From: an uncultured Eubacteriales bacterium
GTDB lineage: Bacteria > Bacillota > Clostridia > Oscillospirales > Acutalibacteraceae
DNA: 46,863 nt
Direction of reading: 5' to 3'
Assembly (NCBI GenBank): GCA_934695425.1
Contig: CAKUVH010000010.1
Coordinates: 1 to 46,863, forward strand
Position numbers and translations under genes: made by a program. Below, piece by piece: positions 30,832 to 38,852 of the stretch. The notes below the pieces were generated by a model that was given only the letters and a program-made list of their open reading frames with translations, did no database searches and had not been told where the DNA came from. Position 1 is the stretch's first letter; the number at the start of each line of letters is the position of its first letter.

Positions 30832-32433
30832 TTGAGCGAAAATGTCAGTTTAAAAGAAAAAAAATCCGTTTTTAGCACCTTGCAGCGCGTTGGTCAATCT
30901 TTTATGTTCCCGATAGCATTGCTCCCGATTGCCGGGCTTTTACTCGGAATAGGAGCGTCATTTTCAAATGAAAAAATGATATCTTCTTATGGTCTGGAAT
31001 GGCTTTTGGGTTCAGGCACGTTTTTAAATTTTGTGCTGGTTATTATGAAAAATACCGGCAGCGTTATTTTTGCTAATTTGCCGATAATATTCGCGATGGG
31101 CATAGCTCTCGGGATGGCAAAAAAAGAAAAAGCCGTGGCTGCACTTTCGGCAGTAATTGCTTTTTTGACAATGCATGCTTCTATTTTTTCGCTGCTTAGT
31201 TTGACGGGTAAACTTAAACCCGGAGCACTTTTAAAAGGTTCAATCACTTCGGTATGCGGAATACAATCGTTAGAAATGGGCGTATTCGGCGGAATTTTGG
31301 TCGGACTGGGAGTTGCGTCGCTTCACAATAAATTTTATAAAATTAAACTTCCCACGGCCATATCGTTTTTCGGCGGAGTAAGATTTGTCCCGATTATATC
31401 ATCGATAGCATATATTTTGGTCGGCGTAGTAATGTTCTTTGTTTGGCCTTACATCCAGGCAGGAATGTACTCGCTAGGCGTGCTCGTTTCAGCTTCAAAA
31501 TACGCAGGAACATTTGTCTACGGAGTAATTGAAAGAGCTTTGATTCCATTTGGTTTGCATCATGTATTTTATATGCCGTTCTGGTATACCGGCCTTGGCG
31601 GAACAGCTATGATTGACGGAGTTTACGTAACCGGTGCACAGAATATATTCTTTGCCGAACTTGCTTCTCCGAATACAACTCATTTCAGCGTTGAAGCCAC
31701 CAGATTCATGACAGGTAAGTATCCAATCATGATTTTTGGATTGGTGGGTGCGTCCTTGGCGATGTATGCAACCGCAAAACCGTCAAAAAGAAAAGTAGTC
31801 GGCGGTCTTTTGCTTTCAGCTGCATTGACTTCTATGCTCACAGGAATAACCGAACCCATAGAGTTTACATTCCTCTTTGTAGCACCTGTTTTGTACGCTG
31901 TTCACTGTGTTTTGGCAGGAATTTCATTCATGCTCATGCATATGCTTAATGTCACCGTGGGAATGACTTTTTCCGGAGGACTCATTGACCTTGCTTTGTT
32001 CGGTGTAATTCCCGGAAATGCAAAAACAAACTGGATGTATATAATTCCCGTTGGAGCAGTTTATTTTGTATTGTATTATTTCTTATTTAAGTTCGCCATT
32101 TTGAAATTTAACTTTATTACACCCGGGCGCGAAGAAGACGAATTAGAGTCAAAATTGTACACAAAAAAAGATTTTGAAGCATCCAAAAAAGATAATATTT
32201 CAGAGATGATAGTAGAAGGCCTTGGCGGCATTGAAAATATAGAAAGCCTGGATTGCTGCGCAACAAGACTCAGGGTAAAAGTTTATGAAGTTGATAAAGT
32301 TTCGGATGAGATTTTAAAACAAAGCGGAGCTGCAGGAGTGGTAAAGAAAGGCACGGGAATCCAAGTTATTTACGGCCCGAGAGTAACCGTAATAAAATCA
32401 GAATTAGAAGATTTCATTTCATGTAAAAAATAA
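30832..32433 (+). CDS. ptsG: PTS glucose-family EIICB permease
   Basis: Membrane EIIC (about 10 helices, residues 1-420) followed by EIIB (last 75 residues) with the phosphorylated Cys in DCCATRLRV. Signature sequences include PFGLHH, LTGITEPIEFTFLFVAP and TPGRE at the IIC-IIB linker. These place it in the glucose/GlcNAc family; glucose is likely, GlcNAc not excluded. I prefer TTG 30832 (533 residues), spaced 5 nt after AAGGTAGTGA; the alternative GTG 30823 is only 2 nt from AAAAGG. Last gene of the PTS operon, followed by a terminator. Confidence 0.9.
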   Translation: MSENVSLKEKKSVFSTLQRVGQSFMFPIALLPIAGLLLGIGASFSNEKMISSYGLEWLLGSGTFLNFVLVIMKNTGSVIFANLPIIFAMGIALGMAKKEKAVAALSAVIAFLTMHASIFSLLSLTGKLKPGALLKGSITSVCGIQSLEMGVFGGILVGLGVASLHNKFYKIKLPTAISFFGGVRFVPIISSIAYILVGVVMFFVWPYIQAGMYSLGVLVSASKYAGTFVYGVIERALIPFGLHHVFYMPFWYTGLGGTAMIDGVYVTGAQNIFFAELASPNTTHFSVEATRFMTGKYPIMIFGLVGASLAMYATAKPSKRKVVGGLLLSAALTSMLTGITEPIEFTFLFVAPVLYAVHCVLAGISFMLMHMLNVTVGMTFSGGLIDLALFGVIPGNAKTNWMYIIPVGAVYFVLYYFLFKFAILKFNFITPGREEDELESKLYTKKDFEASKKDNISEMIVEGLGGIENIESLDCCATRLRVKVYEVDKVSDEILKQSGAAGVVKKGTGIQVIYGPRVTVIKSELEDFISCKK

Positions 32434-32437
32434 AATA

Positions 32438-32470
32438 AACAGTCACTGATTATCGGTGACTGTTTTGTTA
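32438..32470 (+). terminator. Terminator of the PTS operon
   Basis: AACAGTCAC (32438-32446) pairs exactly with GTGACTGTT (32456-32464), then TTGTTATTT. Confidence 0.82.
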
Positions 32471-32486
32471 TTTAATAATAAATATA

Positions 32487-32515
32487 TTGACTTTAAGCTC
32501 AACTTTGTATATAAT
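32487..32515 (+). promoter_or_regulatory. Sigma-A promoter of the 333-aa orphan
   Basis: TTGACT (32487-32492), 17-nt spacer, perfect TATAAT (32510-32515). Confidence 0.75.
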
Positions 32516-32546
32516 ATTTATACAAAATTAAAAGGAGGGCAAATGT

Positions 32547-33548
32547 ATGGGAGGTACATCTGACAAAACAAAAAAAATTAAATGCTTGGTCGATGATTCT
32601 AAACATCAAAGCAAAGAAAATGTTGATAACTCAGCGAAAGTTGTACTGGATGAAAAAAGTACAAATAACAGTCGAATATATGTTTCTCATACAAATGTCG
32701 GTAAAGCAAAAGAACTTATGCGTGCCGTTAAATCGGAAAGTCAGACTTTGGATGATATAGAAAAAAATGGATTTAAATTTTCGTATGATGATGAAAATTT
32801 GCCCACAAAATTCAAAGAATTATTCGGCAAGGATGGCGTAATGGATCTTCTTGCGGATGCATTAATGACAAAAGATAAAACATCCACCAAAGTGTATAGT
32901 TTTGCTGATATGCGTAACGAACTGAAAGGTTACTATAAAAATCTTAAATTTGAAACATTTAAAAGTGGAATCGAGTTGAATGGAGATTCCATGAAAACCA
33001 TGGTTACACTAAGCAAAGAAATGAAAAAAATTTTGGAAGAGTATATGCTCAAGATGGATGACTGCCTCAGAAAGCTCGAAAGAATCTACAAAAAAAGTAA
33101 AGCCATCGCCGATGTTACCAAAATTATAAAATTATCAGCTGCGGTAATTTCTCTTTTAGGCAGCCTCATAGCTCAGCCTGAAATCGCGGCGGTAGGTACT
33201 GTTGTATCGGCCGTTAACAGCGTTGTAAGCTTTGCAAATGAGCTGTATCTGCGTGTTAAAATAAAGTCGATAAAAGGGGTTATGAAGCAGTATCAAAATG
33301 ATATGAATAATAAATATAAGCAAATCAAAGCGGAGTATATCAAGTTATTATCGGACAACTCAGATACTGCAAATAAAACTCTAGTCATTAAAAGATATAG
33401 TACCAAAAGTCTAGAGGAATTTAATCAAAGATGTAAGAATGCTTCAAACAAGTACCAAGTGAAAGTTAATAAATTTAAATTTTGGTCGAAAGATTTAAAT
33501 AAGCAAAAAAAAATATTTAAGGGCGGCATAAGCAATTTAATGAAATAA
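32547..33548 (+). CDS. Orphan helical protein with a central hydrophobic hairpin
   Basis: A protein of 333 residues. Polar N-terminal region (1-60), a helical segment (85-140), a coiled coil (about 145-190), then a hydrophobic stretch of nearly 40 residues (about 192-230: IIKLSAAVISLLGSLIAQP then AAVGTVVSAVNSVVSFA) with a Gln-Pro-Glu turn in the middle, followed by a second coiled coil (232-290) and a basic C-terminus. No signal peptide. Long helices flanking a hydrophobic hairpin recall alpha-pore-forming toxins (ClyA/Hbl type) or phage-tail-associated proteins, but no homology is claimed. ATG 32547 follows AAAGGAGGG. Own promoter and terminator. Confidence 0.78.
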   Translation: MGGTSDKTKKIKCLVDDSKHQSKENVDNSAKVVLDEKSTNNSRIYVSHTNVGKAKELMRAVKSESQTLDDIEKNGFKFSYDDENLPTKFKELFGKDGVMDLLADALMTKDKTSTKVYSFADMRNELKGYYKNLKFETFKSGIELNGDSMKTMVTLSKEMKKILEEYMLKMDDCLRKLERIYKKSKAIADVTKIIKLSAAVISLLGSLIAQPEIAAVGTVVSAVNSVVSFANELYLRVKIKSIKGVMKQYQNDMNNKYKQIKAEYIKLLSDNSDTANKTLVIKRYSTKSLEEFNQRCKNASNKYQVKVNKFKFWSKDLNKQKKIFKGGISNLMK

Positions 33549-33555
33549 AAAAATA

Positions 33556-33582
33556 AAAAAGTCGGCATTAAGCCGGCTTTTT
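33556..33582. terminator. Bidirectional terminator between two convergent orphans
   Basis: AAAAAGTCGGC / GCCGGCTTTTT with loop ATTAA; it overlaps the stop codon of the minus-strand gene by two bases. Confidence 0.85.
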
Positions 33583-34792
33583 AATAATGTGATTTTAAAT
33601 AATTCAAATATTCTTGATAAGATATATCAAGAACCCCTCTGGATCTGTAATTGAAAGTGATTATGATATTATTAGATACTCTTTTTACTACCGGATTTAA
33701 ATTTCTCATATCTATAATGTACAGCATCTCTGCCTGCAACTTATTTACGTCACATCCTCGGTTTCTTGCTGTAGAAATTCCCAGAATAGATATGAACATC
33801 GCCAAAGGGTTTTCGCTTTCAAAAGAGCCTCTGTCTATTTCCAGCAATTTTTCTAAATAAATACGTGCGCTGTTTACGTCCCTTGAGGTGAATTTATAAT
33901 TTTTATTTAGTTCTACAAATTTTTCAAGTAATAAACATTTCCAATCATTTTTAAATTCATCGTCCATTACCGAATTGTACACAATATCATCGACAAATGC
34001 AGACATTTCTTTTAGTGTGCAAGGCTTTGTAAACACTTCTGAAAATACTTCGTCGAATTCCAAATAAGCCATTTCTTGAGCTGTGAAATTCGAGATGGTG
34101 ATTTCGCGTCTCTTAATTTTTTTCCCTATTTCATTGTATTCAGTCGTAACCCCACAGTCATCTTGGCACAGATATTCCGTATTTCCTAAATATTCATAAA
34201 GTTCCATCTCTATGCAATTTTTAAGTACACTTTTACTTGTAATAATTGAATCGCAAACAGCTAAATCTTTCTGTGATACATGAAAACACTCTGTTATAGT
34301 TTCTTCCAAATTTTCGCAATATGTAGGGCCAAGGCGTGCCACGGACTTTGAATAGGGTAGAGATGATTTGAAAAGCGAAGCTATAACAGCCTCCGCAGGA
34401 AGCTTGGAGATATACTCTCTATTTTTTGCAACCAATTTTAGCGAGTGGAATATATAATGTAAATCAATATTTCGTATTTCTATTTTTCTGTTAAAGTTAA
34501 ATATTGATTGTAATATTCTATTTTTTAAGTGTATGTTTGATGATTGTGAATCGTCAAATATTTCAATGAAAAGATTTAAAAAATTTCTCCATTGCTTGGG
34601 AACCGATCTAAAAAAACAAGGATTTGTAATACGTGATTCTTCTTTTATATAATCATACATTTTTTTACGGACAACACTGTTGAGATATTTTTTTACATAA
34701 GATTCTTCTTCTTCTCTTTCTTGGTATATAGAATATATTGGTGAATTTGTATTATAACGTGGTAAAACTTCTGCATTTTGAGTTGGGAACAT
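33581..34792 (-). CDS. Orphan protein downstream of rplL
   Basis: A protein of 403 residues with no signal peptide or membrane helix, not recognised. It appears alpha-helical, with scattered cysteines (CFF, CEN, CDS, CQDDCG) and a Tyr-rich, beta-prone C-terminus (IIITFNYRSRGVLDISYQEYLNYLKSHY region). ATG 34792 follows AAGGAAG. It occupies the place normally held by rpoB after rplL, separated from rplL by a terminator. The Asn/Tyr/Ile-rich composition matches the other orphan genes rather than the neighbouring ribosomal genes. Confidence 0.75.
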   Translation of the reverse strand: MFPTQNAEVLPRYNTNSPIYSIYQEREEEESYVKKYLNSVVRKKMYDYIKEESRITNPCFFRSVPKQWRNFLNLFIEIFDDSQSSNIHLKNRILQSIFNFNRKIEIRNIDLHYIFHSLKLVAKNREYISKLPAEAVIASLFKSSLPYSKSVARLGPTYCENLEETITECFHVSQKDLAVCDSIITSKSVLKNCIEMELYEYLGNTEYLCQDDCGVTTEYNEIGKKIKRREITISNFTAQEMAYLEFDEVFSEVFTKPCTLKEMSAFVDDIVYNSVMDDEFKNDWKCLLLEKFVELNKNYKFTSRDVNSARIYLEKLLEIDRGSFESENPLAMFISILGISTARNRGCDVNKLQAEMLYIIDMRNLNPVVKRVSNNIIITFNYRSRGVLDISYQEYLNYLKSHY

Positions 34793-34831
34793 ACAAAACT
34801 TCCTTTTTAATTTATTTTTAGGTTATAAAAG

Positions 34832-34855
34832 AGAAGCTCGCATATGCAAGCTTCT
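34832..34855 (-). terminator. Terminator after rplL
   Basis: Minus-strand stem AGAAGCTTGC / GCGAGCTTCT with one internal mismatch, followed by CTTTTAT. Confidence 0.7.
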
Positions 34856-34892
34856 TCAAAATACATATAGCATGAAGTACTAAATTTGCACA

Positions 34893-35270
34893 CTATTTTA
34901 CTTCTACGTCAGCACCGAGTTCAACTAATTGTTTTTTGATGTCTTCAGCTGCTTCTTTAGAAACTTTTTCTTTAAGTGTTTTAGGAGCTTCGTCTACGAT
35001 AGCTTTAGCTTCTTTTAATCCGAGTCCTGTGATGTCTTTTACAGCTTTAACAACTTTGATTTTGTTGTCTCCTGCTGATTTTAATACTACGTCAAATTCT
35101 GTTTTTTCTGCTTCAGCTGCTGCTGCGCCTGCTGCCGGAGCTGCTGCAACTGCTACAGGAGCTGCTGCTGATACTCCGAATTCTTCTTCAAGAGCTTTTA
35201 CTAATTCGCTGAGTTCGAGAACTGTTAAAGATTTTACTTCTTCGATTAATTTTTCTACTTTTTCTGACAT
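34893..35270 (-). CDS. rplL: Ribosomal protein L7/L12
   Basis: A protein of 125 residues: N-terminal dimerisation helix pair, Ala-rich hinge (about residues 35-55) and C-terminal factor-binding domain with KIKVVKAVKDITGLGLKEAK and the conserved DEAPKTLKE. It forms the flexible L12 stalk that recruits elongation factors. ATG 35270 follows GGAGG (35284-35280). Lies 38 nt after rplJ; both are controlled by the L10 leader. The usual rpoB does not follow. Confidence 0.97.
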   Translation of the reverse strand: MSEKVEKLIEEVKSLTVLELSELVKALEEEFGVSAAAPVAVAAAPAAGAAAAEAEKTEFDVVLKSAGDNKIKVVKAVKDITGLGLKEAKAIVDEAPKTLKEKVSKEAAEDIKKQLVELGADVEVK

Positions 35271-35308
35271 TGTTATTTACCTCCAAATAATTTTAAATAA
35301 GAATTAAT

Positions 35309-35842
35309 TTAAGCGTTTTGCTTTTTTTCAGCAATTGCATTTAATGCTACAACAAGGCCTTTCAAAGTGCCGTTGAGTACTGTAGCAAAACCGGTAATAG
35401 GCGAGTTGAGTCCACCCAATACCTGAGCGATAAGTACTTCTCTTGATGGAAGTTTAGCTAAGCTGCTTACTTCGCTCTTGTCGATTAATTTTCCGTCAAT
35501 ATATCCGGATTTAACTTGGAAAAATTCATGGTCTTTAGCAAAATCACTAAGTATTTTTGCTGCTGCCACATAATCCTCTTTGCTTATAGCGATTGCGGTT
35601 GAACCTTGTAAAAAAGAATCCATTCCATCTATTCCTGCTTCAGAAGCAGCTCTTTTCAATAATGTATTCTTTGCTACCATGTACTCAACGCCTGCGTCAC
35701 GGAGGTTTTTCCTGAGTTTTGTATCATCTTCTACGTTTATTCCTTGGTAATTTACCAAAACTCCCGCGCAAGATGATTTCAATTTTTCTGAAAGTTCACT
35801 AACGATTGCTTTCTTTTGTTCTAAAACTTTAACACTTGGCAA
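35309..35842 (-). CDS. rplJ: Ribosomal protein L10
   Basis: A protein of 177 residues forming the stalk base that anchors L12 dimers. Typical segments: KAIVSELSEKLKSS, NYQGINVEDDTKLRKNLRDAGVEY and KNTLLKRA, followed by the C-terminal L12-binding helix. TTG start 35842 preceded by GGAGGTGA at 6-7 nt; no ATG alternative fits. Expression is probably attenuated by free L10-L12 binding the leader at 35897-36043. Confidence 0.96.
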   Translation of the reverse strand: MPSVKVLEQKKAIVSELSEKLKSSCAGVLVNYQGINVEDDTKLRKNLRDAGVEYMVAKNTLLKRAASEAGIDGMDSFLQGSTAIAISKEDYVAAAKILSDFAKDHEFFQVKSGYIDGKLIDKSEVSSLAKLPSREVLIAQVLGGLNSPITGFATVLNGTLKGLVVALNAIAEKKQNA

Positions 35843-35896
35843 TTTTTGTTCACCTCCACATCAAATTTATGTATATTAATGCAATAAGTGCAAAAA

Positions 35897-36043
35897 TATC
35901 ATCAGCTTTACTTAATTTCCCAACCAAGAAAAGCTGATGATTTTAAATTCATTAAGTCAAAACTTATAATATTTAAATTCGTTGCTTTCCTCGGTAGGCG
36001 AACAAAACATTCATTACAAACCTACTGTCTTGGGAAATCGTCC
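35897..36043 (-). ncRNA. L10 leader (ribosomal protein attenuator)
   Basis: Minus-strand leader with the family hallmarks CCCAAGACAGTAGG and, after a stem, CCTACCGAGG (kink-turn L10 site), followed by an attenuator: ATCATCAGCTTT (35930-35941) pairs exactly with AAAGCTGATGAT (35898-35909) and is followed by ATTTTTG. A loop inside the terminator (TTGGGAAA) can pair with upstream TTTCCCAA, a possible competing structure. Confidence 0.85.
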
Positions 36044-36049
36044 ATAGAC

Positions 36050-36078
36050 ATTATACCTTAATAATTTCTGAATGTCAA
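36050..36078 (-). promoter_or_regulatory. Consensus sigma-A promoter of rplJL
   Basis: Minus strand perfect TTGACA (36078-36073), 17-nt spacer, perfect TATAAT (36055-36050). The -35 begins at the base after the rplA stop codon. Confidence 0.9.
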
Positions 36079-36777
36079 CTAAATTGATTCTAATTTATTC
36101 GCATTTAGTTTAATTCCCGGTCCCATGGTGCTTGAAACCACGCAGGATTTTATATATTGACCTTTGCTTGCTTCAGGTTTAGCCTTTACGATGGCGCCCA
36201 TCAAAGTTTCAAAGTTTTCAAGCAATTTTTCAGCTCCGAAAGAAGCTTTTCCGATTACGCAGTGAATGATGTTGGTTTTGTCCAAACGATATTCGATTTT
36301 TCCTGCTTTTGCTTCTTTGATAGCTTTAGCAATGTCAGTTGTAACTGTTCCTGCTTTTGGGTTAGGCATTAATCCTCTTGGTCCCAAAATTTTACCAAGT
36401 CTACCAACAACACCCATCATGTCAGGTGTAGTGATTAACACATCGAAATCCATCCAGTTTTCACTTTGGATTTTTTGTGCCATATCTTCAGCGCCGACAA
36501 AATCTGCTCCTGCTTCTTGAGCCAATTTTTCGTTGTCGCCTTTACATATAGCTAAAACGCGAACTTTCTTTCCTGTACCATTTGGAAGAACAATCGCACC
36601 GCGAACCTGTTGGTCAGCGTGTCTTGAGTCTACTCCAAGTCTTACATGAAGTTCTACTGTTTCGTCAAAAGCTGCTCTCGCATTCTTTGAGCAAATTTCA
36701 AGAGCTTCTTTTGCGTCATAGAAATTTGATTGATTATAAGCTTTTACGCTTTCATTATATTTTTTACCGTGTTTCAT
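36079..36777 (-). CDS. rplA: Ribosomal protein L1
   Basis: A protein of 232 residues; binds 23S rRNA in the L1 stalk. MKHGKKYNESVKAYNQ is the family start, with VDSRHADQQVRGAIVLPNGTG, GRLGKILGPRGLMPNPK and the C-terminal SSTMGPGIKL. ATG 36777 has AGGAGG upstream; a longer in-frame ATG (36822) overlaps the rplK-rplA gap and is rejected. Co-transcribed with rplK. Confidence 0.97.
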   Translation of the reverse strand: MKHGKKYNESVKAYNQSNFYDAKEALEICSKNARAAFDETVELHVRLGVDSRHADQQVRGAIVLPNGTGKKVRVLAICKGDNEKLAQEAGADFVGAEDMAQKIQSENWMDFDVLITTPDMMGVVGRLGKILGPRGLMPNPKAGTVTTDIAKAIKEAKAGKIEYRLDKTNIIHCVIGKASFGAEKLLENFETLMGAIVKAKPEASKGQYIKSCVVSSTMGPGIKLNANKLESI

Positions 36778-36840
36778 AATTTCCTCCTGAATTAGTGGTA
36801 AAATCGGATATTTTCCTCCCACCGTGGGAAAGGCAGACCA

Positions 36841-37266
36841 TTAATCTACTACTTCAATTCCCATACTCCTGGCGGTACCTGCTACCATTCTCATGGCAGA
36901 TTCAACATTTGCAGCGTTTAAATCAGGCATTTTTAAGCTGGCAATTTCTTCCACTTGTTTCTTTGTTATTTTTCCAACCTTTGTTTTATTGGGCACTCCG
37001 GATCCTGACTCCAATCCGCAAGCTTTTTTAATAAGAACAGCTGCTGGTGGGGTTTTTGTTATAAAAGTAAATGAACGGTCGGCAAATACTGTAATTACAA
37101 CAGGTATAATTAAACCTTCTTCATTCTTTGTGCGTTCATTAAACTCTTTAGCAAATCCCATGATGTTTATTCCGTGAGGTCCTAAAGAAGAACCCAAGGA
37201 TGCCGGAGCTGCTTTACCGGCAGGAACTTGTAATTTTACGATTGATTTGACTTTCTTTTCAGCCAA
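36841..37266 (-). CDS. rplK: Ribosomal protein L11
   Basis: A protein of 141 residues, exactly the family norm, when started at TTG 37266, which follows GGAGGTG by 6 nt. An in-frame ATG at 37281 would add 5 residues and lacks a ribosome binding site. It shows KLQVPAGKAAPA, LGPHGINIM and the C-terminal rRNA-binding GTARSMGIEV. Part of the GTPase-associated centre. It lies between nusG and rplA in the canonical order. Confidence 0.96.
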   Translation of the reverse strand: MAEKKVKSIVKLQVPAGKAAPASLGSSLGPHGINIMGFAKEFNERTKNEEGLIIPVVITVFADRSFTFITKTPPAAVLIKKACGLESGSGVPNKTKVGKITKKQVEEIASLKMPDLNAANVESAMRMVAGTARSMGIEVVD

Positions 37267-37380
37267 TTTTCGCACCTCCAAATTATGTGGTGAATTTCGG
37301 AATAATCAATATTTTATTCCTCCCACTGAACGACCTTTGCTGATTGATTTCAAAAATTTCATTTTGTTTTTCAGGCTAAT

Positions 37381-37902
37381 TTACATTACAGGCTCGATCT
37401 GATCCAAATTAGCTTCGGCCGGTGTTTCGCGTCCAAACATCGAAACAGTTAATTTTACTATCTTATTGTCAGTATCGATACTTTCAACTTTACCCGTTAA
37501 ATTTGCTAACGGACCATCGATAATTTTAACTGTCTCTCCGATATCATACGAAAGTTTAACCGATTTAACTTCCACGCCGAGTTTTTTAACTTCCTCAGCA
37601 GTCAAAGGTATCGGTTTGGTGGACGGACCGACAAATCCCGTACATCCGCGTATATTTCTTACTATATACCACGATTCGTCATTTAAAACCATTTTTACAA
37701 GAACATATCCGGGAAAAACTTTTCTTTCCAAGAGACGTTCTTTTCCGTCTTTTATTTCAGTGACTTTTTCAGTAGGGACTTTAACTTCTTGAATCATATC
37801 TCTGATATTTCTGTTTTCGATAGTTTTTTCAAGATTAGAAGCTACTTTGTTTTCATAACCTGAATAGGTATGTACAACATACCATTTGGCTTCTTCAGAC
37901 AT
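37381..37902 (-). CDS. nusG: Transcription termination/antitermination factor NusG
   Basis: A protein of 173 residues: NGN domain (about 1-110, WYVVHTYSGYENKVASNLEK; KVFPGYVLVKM) and C-terminal KOW domain (DGPLANLTGKVESID). It binds RNA polymerase and couples transcription to translation or termination. ATG 37902 follows GGAAGG. It sits between secE and rplK as usual. Confidence 0.97.
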   Translation of the reverse strand: MSEEAKWYVVHTYSGYENKVASNLEKTIENRNIRDMIQEVKVPTEKVTEIKDGKERLLERKVFPGYVLVKMVLNDESWYIVRNIRGCTGFVGPSTKPIPLTAEEVKKLGVEVKSVKLSYDIGETVKIIDGPLANLTGKVESIDTDNKIVKLTVSMFGRETPAEANLDQIEPVM

Positions 37903-37923
37903 AGTTTACCTTCCTTCCGGACT

Positions 37924-38145
37924 TTACGTATTGCTTGAAATCGACATTACGAGACTTAAAAGCTGTGTAAGCCCTGCTTCAAGAAGCGTAACAAAAACAC
38001 CCATCGCAAAAATCATCATCAAAACGATTCCGGTGTTTCTCCAAACTGTTTTTTGACTTGGCCAAACAATTTTTTTCAACTCGACTTTACAGTCTACAAA
38101 AAAACTCTTGATTTTAGAAAATACATTAAATTTCTTTTTTTTCAT
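37924..38145 (-). CDS. secE: Preprotein translocase subunit SecE
   Basis: A protein of 73 residues with the conserved KVELKKIVWPSQKTVW before a single membrane helix (about 40-62). It stabilises the SecYEG channel. ATG 38145 follows GGGAGG; a longer in-frame ATG at 38163 is upstream of that site. Lies 19 nt after rpmG and 21 nt before nusG. Confidence 0.93.
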   Translation of the reverse strand: MKKKKFNVFSKIKSFFVDCKVELKKIVWPSQKTVWRNTGIVLMMIFAMGVFVTLLEAGLTQLLSLVMSISSNT

Positions 38146-38164
38146 TGTTTTGCCTCCCATCAAA

Positions 38165-38314
38165 TTACTTCGTTTCTCTGTGCAGAGTATGCTTTCTGCA
38201 AAAACGACAATGCTTGTTCATTTCCATCCTGTCCGGATTGTGTTTTTTGTTTTTCATAGTATCGTAGTTGCGTTGTTTGCACTGTGTGCAGGCTAGCGTT
38301 AATTTTACTCTCAT
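38165..38314 (-). CDS. rpmG: Ribosomal protein L33 (zinc-ribbon type)
   Basis: A protein of 49 residues, MRVKLTLACTQCKQRNY at the N-terminus and KHCRFCRKHTLHRETK at the C-terminus. Both CxxC pairs are present, so this is the zinc-binding (C+) form. ATG 38314 is preceded by GGGAGGTG. First gene of rpmG-secE-nusG-rplK-rplA, the common Firmicutes order. Too short for many gene callers. Confidence 0.95.
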   Translation of the reverse strand: MRVKLTLACTQCKQRNYDTMKNKKHNPDRMEMNKHCRFCRKHTLHRETK

Positions 38315-38395
38315 TACGGCACCTCCCGGTATTTCGGAATATTTTAGCCTCCCTCCGAAGGGTACAAAAATAAAACCCTTTTACGAGGTAATAAA

Positions 38396-38424
38396 ATTTT
38401 ATCATATTATTACAGTTCGGTCAA
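38396..38424 (-). promoter_or_regulatory. Promoter of the rpmG-secE-nusG-rplKA operon
   Basis: Minus strand TTGACC (38424-38419), 17-nt spacer, TAAAAT (38401-38396), with TG two bases before the -10. The leader then forms an AAGGG/CCCTT hairpin. Confidence 0.7.
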
Positions 38425-38471
38425 GAAAAATATTTTTAAAAAATCGCCGGAATTTTATACCGAGCAAATAC

Positions 38472-38498
38472 ATATTAGGAATAAAGCTCACATATAAA
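38472..38498 (+). promoter_or_regulatory. Candidate sigma-E promoter of spoIIID
   Basis: ATATT (38472-38476, preceded by AC) as -35, 14-nt spacer, CATATAAA (38491-38498) close to the sigma-E -10 CATACAnT. spoIIID is a known sigma-E target in Bacillus. Confidence 0.5.
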
Positions 38499-38531
38499 TT
38501 AGCCATAGAGAAATCAAAAGGGGTAATTTAT

Positions 38532-38792
38532 GTGAAAAAAACGCTTGAAAACCGTGTTATAGGATTGGCGGAGTATATAGTTGCCAGTAAAACAACTGTA
38601 AGAGGTGCCGCTAAAAAATTCGGAGTGTCAAAATCCACTGTGCACAAAGACGTCAGTGAACGACTTAAATACATAAACAAACCATTATATATGGAAGTTA
38701 AAAAAATTTTGGAAATTAATAAATCCGAACGGCATATAAGAGGGGGAGTAGCCACAAAAAAGAAGTACGCCGCCGCTAAAATATTCAGATAG
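38532..38792 (+). CDS. spoIIID: Sporulation transcription factor SpoIIID
   Basis: Mother-cell regulator of 86 residues that modulates sigma-E and sigma-K genes. Helix-turn-helix: TTVRGAAKKFGVSKSTVHKDVSERL (residues about 22-46 in two stretches around KKFGVSKST), then a basic C-terminal helix (KSERHIRGGVATKKKY). GTG start 38532 follows AAAAGGGG (38517-38523); upstream in-frame extension overlaps the candidate promoter and is rejected. Divergent from rpmG. Confidence 0.93.
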   Translation: MKKTLENRVIGLAEYIVASKTTVRGAAKKFGVSKSTVHKDVSERLKYINKPLYMEVKKILEINKSERHIRGGVATKKKYAAAKIFR

Positions 38793-38852
38793 TAATTCCG
38801 GGAGATCGTATGGTATAATTATAGATAATTTAAAATTTAAGGAATGATAAAA

